In this document: positions 7,084-10,850 of the stretch, piece by piece
Numbering within the stretch: position 1 is the stretch's first letter
Layout: the number at the start of each line of letters is the position of its first letter
NCBI GenBank assembly: GCA_030147905.1
Contig: JASBUM010000124.1
Location: 1-10,850, forward strand
Reading direction: 5' to 3'
From: Acidimangrovimonas sp.
Lineage (GTDB): Bacteria; Pseudomonadota; Alphaproteobacteria; Rhodobacterales; Rhodobacteraceae
DNA: 10,850 nucleotides
Translations under genes and position numbers: made by a program
The notes under the pieces: generated by a model
Databases searched by the model: none
Seen by the model: the letters and a program-made list of their open reading frames with translations, nothing else
What the model was told of the DNA's origin: nothing

Positions 7084-7820
7084 ATCCAGTCCAGATTGAC
7101 CCGGCCTGCCGGATATTTCGCCGCGAAGTCTTCGCGCAGCCTGCGAAAGCGCGGCCGCAGCGCGCGGAACTTTCGTTCGTGGGTCTCCGCCACCAGACAG
7201 CGGACCGGCCCGCCAAGCAATCCGCGCCCGTCAAGCTCCTCGAGAAGCGCAAGCTCCGCCCCCTCGATATCCATCTTGACGAAAGCCACCTCGCCGCGCC
7301 CGGCGATCTGCGCCTCGAGAAAGGCAGGCAGGTCGATCATCGCCACCTCGACACCCTGACCCTTGTCGATCATCCGCCCGCCGTCGAGGACCGTGCTCTT
7401 GACCGAGGCGCCGGCAGGGTTGTCGTCGAAATTCGTGGCGCGCATCAGCTGCACCCGGCCTTCCTCCATCCCGACGGCCGCCTGCACCAATGTGACACGC
7501 GGATGATCCGTGAAACGCGCCTCGAGCCTGGAAAAGGCATATGGATCAGGCTCGAAGGCGACGACATCGGCGCCGGTCTCGGCCAGAACGGCGGTGACCA
7601 CACCGACATTGGCGCCGCAATCCACCGCCAGATCGCCGGGGCGCAGCATCGCGGCGACGCCGGCAAGCCAGCCCTCGGCCCGGGCCTTGCGCAGGTTGCG
7701 TTCCTGCCTGCGGATCAGCTTCTGCGCCCGGTGCAGCCGCGGATCCTCCTCGGTCCCGGCGCCGTCGGCGGCTGCATTCCGGTCGGGCGTATCGCGGGGG
7801 GTGGTCATCGGCTCGCTCAT
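7080..7820 (-). CDS. FkbM family methyltransferase
   Basis: This is a 246-residue SAM-dependent methyltransferase of the FkbM family (PF05050), whose members O-methylate sugars or polyketides. SAM motif I is VDCGANVGVVTAV at about 66-78. The acidic motif II is VAFEPDPYAF at about 87-96. The family hallmark FVKMDIEGAE lies at about 180-189, with Asp184 and Glu186. A charged, Arg-rich N-terminal extension of about 50 residues precedes the core and may form a helix. It is the last gene of the minus-strand operon: its ATG overlaps the stop of the gene before it as ATGA (7817-7820). Its own TAG stop (7080-7082) overlaps the sulfatase stop on the other strand. The likely substrate is a sugar made by the neighbouring glycosyltransferases (inference). 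Confidence 0.9.
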   Translation of the reverse strand: MSEPMTTPRDTPDRNAAADGAGTEEDPRLHRAQKLIRRQERNLRKARAEGWLAGVAAMLRPGDLAVDCGANVGVVTAVLAETGADVVAFEPDPYAFSRLEARFTDHPRVTLVQAAVGMEEGRVQLMRATNFDDNPAGASVKSTVLDGGRMIDKGQGVEVAMIDLPAFLEAQIAGRGEVAFVKMDIEGAELALLEELDGRGLLGGPVRCLVAETHERKFRALRPRFRRLREDFAAKYPAGRVNLDWI

Positions 7821-8512
7821 GAATAATGGCCCTGGATCGGGGGCGAATAGGGCGGGTCGACCAGCGGTCTGCGCGCCGCGGTCAGCAGCATATGCGGCCC
7901 GGTCAGAAACCGCTCGCCGCCGCGCGCCGCGCCGGTCGGGTCGGACACCGCGATGACCTGACGCGGATGGCCCCGCGGCACGATCGAGACCTCCAGCATC
8001 TCATAGCCGCGGGCGTGATGCCAATAGCGCCAGGGCACATCCGGCCCGGTCTGGAAAAACCCGTGCCCGAACCAGCCGTCGCAGGCGACGAAGGACAGCA
8101 AAAGCCCGCCCGGGCGCAGCAATTCATGGCAAGTGTCGAGCGCCCGGCCGATGTAGAAGACATGTTCGGTGGTGCCGCCGTCGATCACCAGATCGAACCG
8201 CCCCCGCAATGCGGCCGGCAGCGGCCGATTGAGATCGTGGATATGTTCGGCGCCCTCCTTGTCGGTGAAATCGAGCGCCGCGATGGCGGGATAGCCAAGC
8301 GCGGCGAAAAGCGCCTCGGTAAAGCCGTCGGGCTGGGTGATGTTCTCCGCCCCCAGATCGAAACCCATATCCCGCGCGGCCTTGACGAAGCGGGCCAGTT
8401 TGCGCCCCTGAAGATGCAATTTCTGCCGCCCCAGGATGATCCCGTCGCGGGCCGGGCCGAGATTGCGCGCATGGCGGGCCAGAAACAGCCCCGGTATCAG
8501 GCTGATCCCCAT
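7817..8512 (-). CDS. SAM-dependent methyltransferase-like protein
   Basis: This is a 231-residue protein with the late half of a class I methyltransferase. FDLVIDGGTTEHVFYI at 106-121 matches motif IV and its surroundings. LRPGGLLLSFVACDGWFGHGFFQTGP follows; the GHGF-F-Q segment is typical of methyltransferases found in capsule and lipopolysaccharide loci. The usual glycine-rich motif I is not recognisable. In its place are LGRQKLHLQGRK near residue 27 and ALDFTDKEGAEHIHDLNRPLP near residues 79-99, features I associate with the same capsule-locus family. It starts one base inside the stop of the upstream glycosyltransferase (TGATG) and overlaps FkbM by 4 nt. The methyl acceptor is unknown. 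SAM binding is likely but not certain because of the divergent motif I. Confidence 0.72.
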   Translation of the reverse strand: MGISLIPGLFLARHARNLGPARDGIILGRQKLHLQGRKLARFVKAARDMGFDLGAENITQPDGFTEALFAALGYPAIAALDFTDKEGAEHIHDLNRPLPAALRGRFDLVIDGGTTEHVFYIGRALDTCHELLRPGGLLLSFVACDGWFGHGFFQTGPDVPWRYWHHARGYEMLEVSIVPRGHPRQVIAVSDPTGAARGGERFLTGPHMLLTAARRPLVDPPYSPPIQGHYS

Positions 8513-9474
8513 CAGACGCCCCCGGCTGCGGTTTCGGGCGGGGGCTGCGGCACGATCTCGCCGCGGTCGATCATGTCCTGGGTGATCTGATCGGGCAGAC
8601 CCGGCGTCAACCGCCGCACATAGGGCACGCCGATTTGCGCGCTGAGCAACGCCTGGCCGCGCTTTTGCAGGCCCAGTTCGCGCAGGACATAGGTCTGGCG
8701 GTAGTGAACGGTATAGATCTTGCGATCCTCGGGCAGGGCCTTGCCGCGGATCCGCCCGCCCATGATGTAATGCTGCGCCTCGGGCAATTCGTTCCAGCCG
8801 AGGCCGGCGCGGCGGATCGCCACCGGCAGGCTCATCTGATCGAGATAGGGGCGACGATTGTCGAGGCCGTCGATCCGGTCGACGCGGCGCGCGGTGTCAT
8901 ACCAGACCTCGGGGAAGGTGCCGCCCGGGCCGGGCGCGTCGGGGAAGATCACGAAGCCTGCGCTGAAATAGGGCGGCACGCGACGCCGGCGCTGACGCAT
9001 CAGTTGCACCCGCTCGGCCGGTACCGGCAGGCCGAAGGCGCCGTAGATCGGGGGCCATATGGTTTCGTCGCCCCACCGCATCGAGGCCGCGACCGAACAG
9101 CTGACATGACCGGGCCGGCACAGGTTCTCGGCCCGGTTCGGCTCCAGAAACAGCACGTCGGAATCGACGAAGGCGGTGAAACCGTCGGGCCGCGGCCGGC
9201 GCGGCGCCAGGGCGGCGAGGATCTTGTTGCCATGGGGGTATGGGCTGTCCCATGCGCCCTCGGTTTGCAATGGCCGGATCTCGGCCCCCATCATCGCCTG
9301 GGCCTTGTGCACCGCCGGATGGATCAGCGGATATTTCTCGGCCGGGCAATAGCCGATGCATTCCGTCTCGGGCGGGAAATGGGCCCGGATCGAGGCCAGA
9401 AGCGTGCAGGCCATGACCTGATAATCCGGCGGCTCGACGATATAGACGAAGCGCAGCGTGGGAGGGGCCGCCAT
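8512..9474 (-). CDS. GT-A fold glycosyltransferase (nucleotide-diphospho-sugar transferase-like)
   Basis: The 320-residue protein starts with a short strand (LRFVYIVEPPDYQVMACTLLASIRAHFPPE), the usual opening of a GT-A glycosyltransferase that reads a sugar nucleotide. The metal-binding DxD is D104-S-D106 inside FTAFVDSDVLFL. An HGNKILAAL segment at 81-89 precedes it, as in other members of this group from marine alphaproteobacteria. Residues around 170-180 (PYFSAGFVIF) fit the acceptor-side loop. No signal peptide or membrane helix is seen, so it is probably cytoplasmic or membrane-associated through partners. It is second in the minus-strand operon, starting 4 nt after the stop of the GT32-like gene. 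Donor and acceptor sugars cannot be told. Confidence 0.78.
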   Translation of the reverse strand: MAAPPTLRFVYIVEPPDYQVMACTLLASIRAHFPPETECIGYCPAEKYPLIHPAVHKAQAMMGAEIRPLQTEGAWDSPYPHGNKILAALAPRRPRPDGFTAFVDSDVLFLEPNRAENLCRPGHVSCSVAASMRWGDETIWPPIYGAFGLPVPAERVQLMRQRRRRVPPYFSAGFVIFPDAPGPGGTFPEVWYDTARRVDRIDGLDNRRPYLDQMSLPVAIRRAGLGWNELPEAQHYIMGGRIRGKALPEDRKIYTVHYRQTYVLRELGLQKRGQALLSAQIGVPYVRRLTPGLPDQITQDMIDRGEIVPQPPPETAAGGV

Positions 9475-9478
9475 CGCC

Positions 9479-10294
9479 CTATTGTTCCAGCGCCTGTTCG
9501 GGGTCTATGCCCAGTTCGGCGCACATCCGGGCGGCATAGGATCCGGGCAGGGGCGCATGCTTGCGCCACCATGGCCGGGTGCCGTTGGTATAGAGATGGA
9601 CCGACAGGGTGTTGTCGGTGAAATGGCCTTCGACCCGGCCGTGCGGGTCGTAGAAGATGTCGTTCAGTTGAAACGGCACCGGATAGAGGTAATCGGGGCT
9701 CAGCGCCCGGTCGTAGTCGCCGGTGGCCTGGGCGAAATAGGTGAACGCCTGCGGCCCGAAGGCGGTGCGTTCGGCATTGTAGATCCGCACCGGATGGGGC
9801 AGCGCCGGATCCTGGCGGTCAAGCCGCTTGCGCTGTTGCTTGTTGAACCACGGCGGCGCGTCGGGGAGGTTTTCGTAATAATCGAGCAGCCGCGCGATCA
9901 GCTCACCCTGGGGCGGGATATAGACCACCCCGCAGTTGAGCGCGCCGCGAAAGCCGTGCCCGGCGAAGATGTTGTCCATCTCGTCGGGGAAGGGACGGTG
10001 GCAAAAGGCGTCGCAATCGATCCACACCGCATCGGTGGCGCGGATCATGCGATAGCGAAAGACATTCGACAGGAACGAGGCGCTGGTCTGGGCGACGATA
10101 TCGCGGTCGATCGCCATGATGTCCGAAGCCGGCCGGACCTCGACCCCTTCGGGGACATTCTCGACCCGGTCGGTACAATACAGGATGGTCGGGTGGCCCT
10201 GACGGACATGGCTAAGCAGGCAAAGCTGATTGAGATATTGCAGCCGCGTGCCGATCCAGAGCGAGGCGACGGGACGACGAGTGGGTGGGGCCAT
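9479..10294 (-). CDS. GT32-like glycosyltransferase
   Basis: The 271-residue protein resembles the bacterial group of glycosyltransferases with the DXD sugar-binding region related to GT32 and alpha-1,4-GlcNAc transferases. The opening VASLWIGTRLQYLNQLCLLS (about 9-28) is characteristic, followed by GHPTILYC and a VPEGVEVRPASDIM segment. SNVFRYRMI at 76-84 leads to AVWIDCDAFCHRPF, whose Asp93 and Asp95 form the metal-binding DxD. A late FTDNTLSVHLYTNG segment contains the conserved His region. It is first in the minus-strand operon. AGAGG lies about 6 nt upstream of ATG 10294, an independent ribosome site, as expected for a promoter-proximal gene. It is cytoplasmic by sequence. The sugar transferred is not predictable. 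Confidence 0.8.
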   Translation of the reverse strand: MAPPTRRPVASLWIGTRLQYLNQLCLLSHVRQGHPTILYCTDRVENVPEGVEVRPASDIMAIDRDIVAQTSASFLSNVFRYRMIRATDAVWIDCDAFCHRPFPDEMDNIFAGHGFRGALNCGVVYIPPQGELIARLLDYYENLPDAPPWFNKQQRKRLDRQDPALPHPVRIYNAERTAFGPQAFTYFAQATGDYDRALSPDYLYPVPFQLNDIFYDPHGRVEGHFTDNTLSVHLYTNGTRPWWRKHAPLPGSYAARMCAELGIDPEQALEQ

Positions 10295-10464
10295 GGAAAC
10301 CTCTGCCTGATGCGCGCGACCGGCCTAGGCCGCGATCGGATTATTTTTATGTCGATAATTCGCTGCGATTGAGGAATGTTTAGCATGCCCGCCGCAATCG
10401 GCACAGGGGCGCGGCACCTGCCCGGGCCTGCGGCCCCGGATGAAGCCGGATGAAAAGGAAGACG
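10295..10464. promoter_or_regulatory. Divergent intergenic region between the two glycosyltransferase genes
   Basis: This 170-bp gap separates divergent genes and contains the only clearly AT-rich stretch in the window, about 10339-10383, which suits promoters. A perfect 12-bp palindrome, cggcctaggccg, lies at 10321-10332 and could be a regulator site or chance. On the minus strand TAAAAA near 10345-10350 with TCAATC about 17 nt upstream is a weak promoter candidate for the four-gene operon. Near the plus-strand gene a hairpin-forming sequence (gggcc-tgc-ggccc) sits at about 10424-10436, just before the ribosome site. None of these is strong on its own. Confidence 0.4.
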
Positions 10465-10850
10465 ATGCAAGCACCCGAAGCGCCGAAGCCTCCCGCGCCG
10501 CGTCAAAGCCGCCACGGCCGGATCACCGCGGTGTCGATGATGAAGGACGAGGGGCCTTTCGTGCTCGAATGGGTGGCCCATCACCTGGCGCTCGGCTTCA
10601 CCGATCTGGTCGTCTATACCAATGATTGCAGCGACGGCACCGATCTGATGCTGATGCGGCTCGAGGCGCTGGGCCTCGCGCATCACCGCGTCAACACGAT
10701 CGCGCCGGGAATGCGGCCGCAGCCTTCCGCGCTCAACCACGCCGAGGCCGAGCCGATCGTGCAAAAGGCCGATTGGCTGTTGGTGCTCGATGCCGATGAA
10801 TTCCTGTGTATCCGCCATGGCTACGGCACGCTTGACGGGATGATCGACGC
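10465..10850 (+). CDS. GT2-type glycosyltransferase (Glyco_tranf_2_4-like), 5' part
   Basis: The gene runs off the right edge; 128 complete codons are visible with no stop. After a Pro-rich N-terminal tail of about 17 residues comes ITAVSMMKDEGPFVLEWVAH at 20-39, the opening motif of the Glyco_tranf_2_4 group (PF13704). LGFTDLVVYTNDCSDGTDLM near residues 42-61 follows, and then LVLDADEF with Asp109-Ala-Asp111 as the metal-binding DxD. The chosen ATG 10465 has AAGGAA just upstream at good spacing. An in-frame ATG at 10450 (adding MKRKT) is possible but has a poorer ribosome site. It is divergent from the minus-strand operon and probably belongs to the same glycan locus. The acceptor is unknown because the C-terminal half is missing. 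Confidence 0.82.
   Translation, partial: MQAPEAPKPPAPRQSRHGRITAVSMMKDEGPFVLEWVAHHLALGFTDLVVYTNDCSDGTDLMLMRLEALGLAHHRVNTIAPGMRPQPSALNHAEAEPIVQKADWLLVLDADEFLCIRHGYGTLDGMID

Noticed and set aside
8635..9621. Plus-strand frame opposite the GT-A glycosyltransferase
   Set aside because: The minus strand encodes a clear DxD glycosyltransferase within a tight operon; the plus frame has no motif.
9458..10372. Plus-strand frame opposite the GT32-like gene
   Set aside because: It is an antisense shadow; the minus frame has the ASLWIG and DCDA motifs and a good ribosome site.
10045..10818. Minus-strand frame covering the divergent region and the GT2 gene
   Set aside because: It would run through both the promoter region and the clear plus-strand GT2 motifs, and has no family features.

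Overview
The window is GC-rich DNA coded almost end to end. It most likely comes from a Rhodobacterales-type alphaproteobacterium (Paracoccaceae/Roseobacteraceae). This is inferred from the high GC, the tsaD-gpsA-YciI-EVE gene run, a DUF2853 protein, RTX-type secretion repeats and the style of the glycosyltransferases. No 16S or other decisive marker is present.

Layout. (1) 1-1918, plus strand: a tightly packed housekeeping run made of the 3' end of tsaD, gpsA, a YciI-like gene and an EVE-domain gene. They are joined by ATGA or TGATG overlaps or a 3-nt gap. (2) 1963-2304, minus strand: a small DUF2853 gene convergent with that run. Its 3' end carries a 19-bp tandem duplication. (3) 2305-2511: a divergent intergenic region that marks the change from core to accessory content. 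(4) 2512-7083, plus strand: three overlapping genes. They encode a poorly conserved SGNH/esterase-like protein, a LamG-like (jelly-roll) protein and a large sulfatase fused to C-terminal RTX calcium-binding repeats. (5) 7080-10294, minus strand: a four-gene operon transcribed towards the sulfatase. In order of transcription it encodes a GT32-like glycosyltransferase, a GT-A glycosyltransferase, an unusual SAM methyltransferase and an FkbM methyltransferase. The two operons end on a shared CTAG. (6) 10295-10464: a divergent promoter region. (7) 10465 to the window end: a GT2-type (Glyco_tranf_2_4) glycosyltransferase that runs off the edge.

How it fits together (inference). The right three quarters look like a surface or extracellular glycan locus. 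The glycosyltransferases and methyltransferases would build and methylate a glycan, and the RTX-sulfatase would be exported, probably by a type I system encoded elsewhere, to desulfate a glycan. The esterase-like and LamG-like proteins are translationally coupled to the sulfatase, so they probably act with it. That three-gene cassette is the least explained and most interesting part of the window. No RNA genes, CRISPR arrays, insertion sequences or phage genes were seen.
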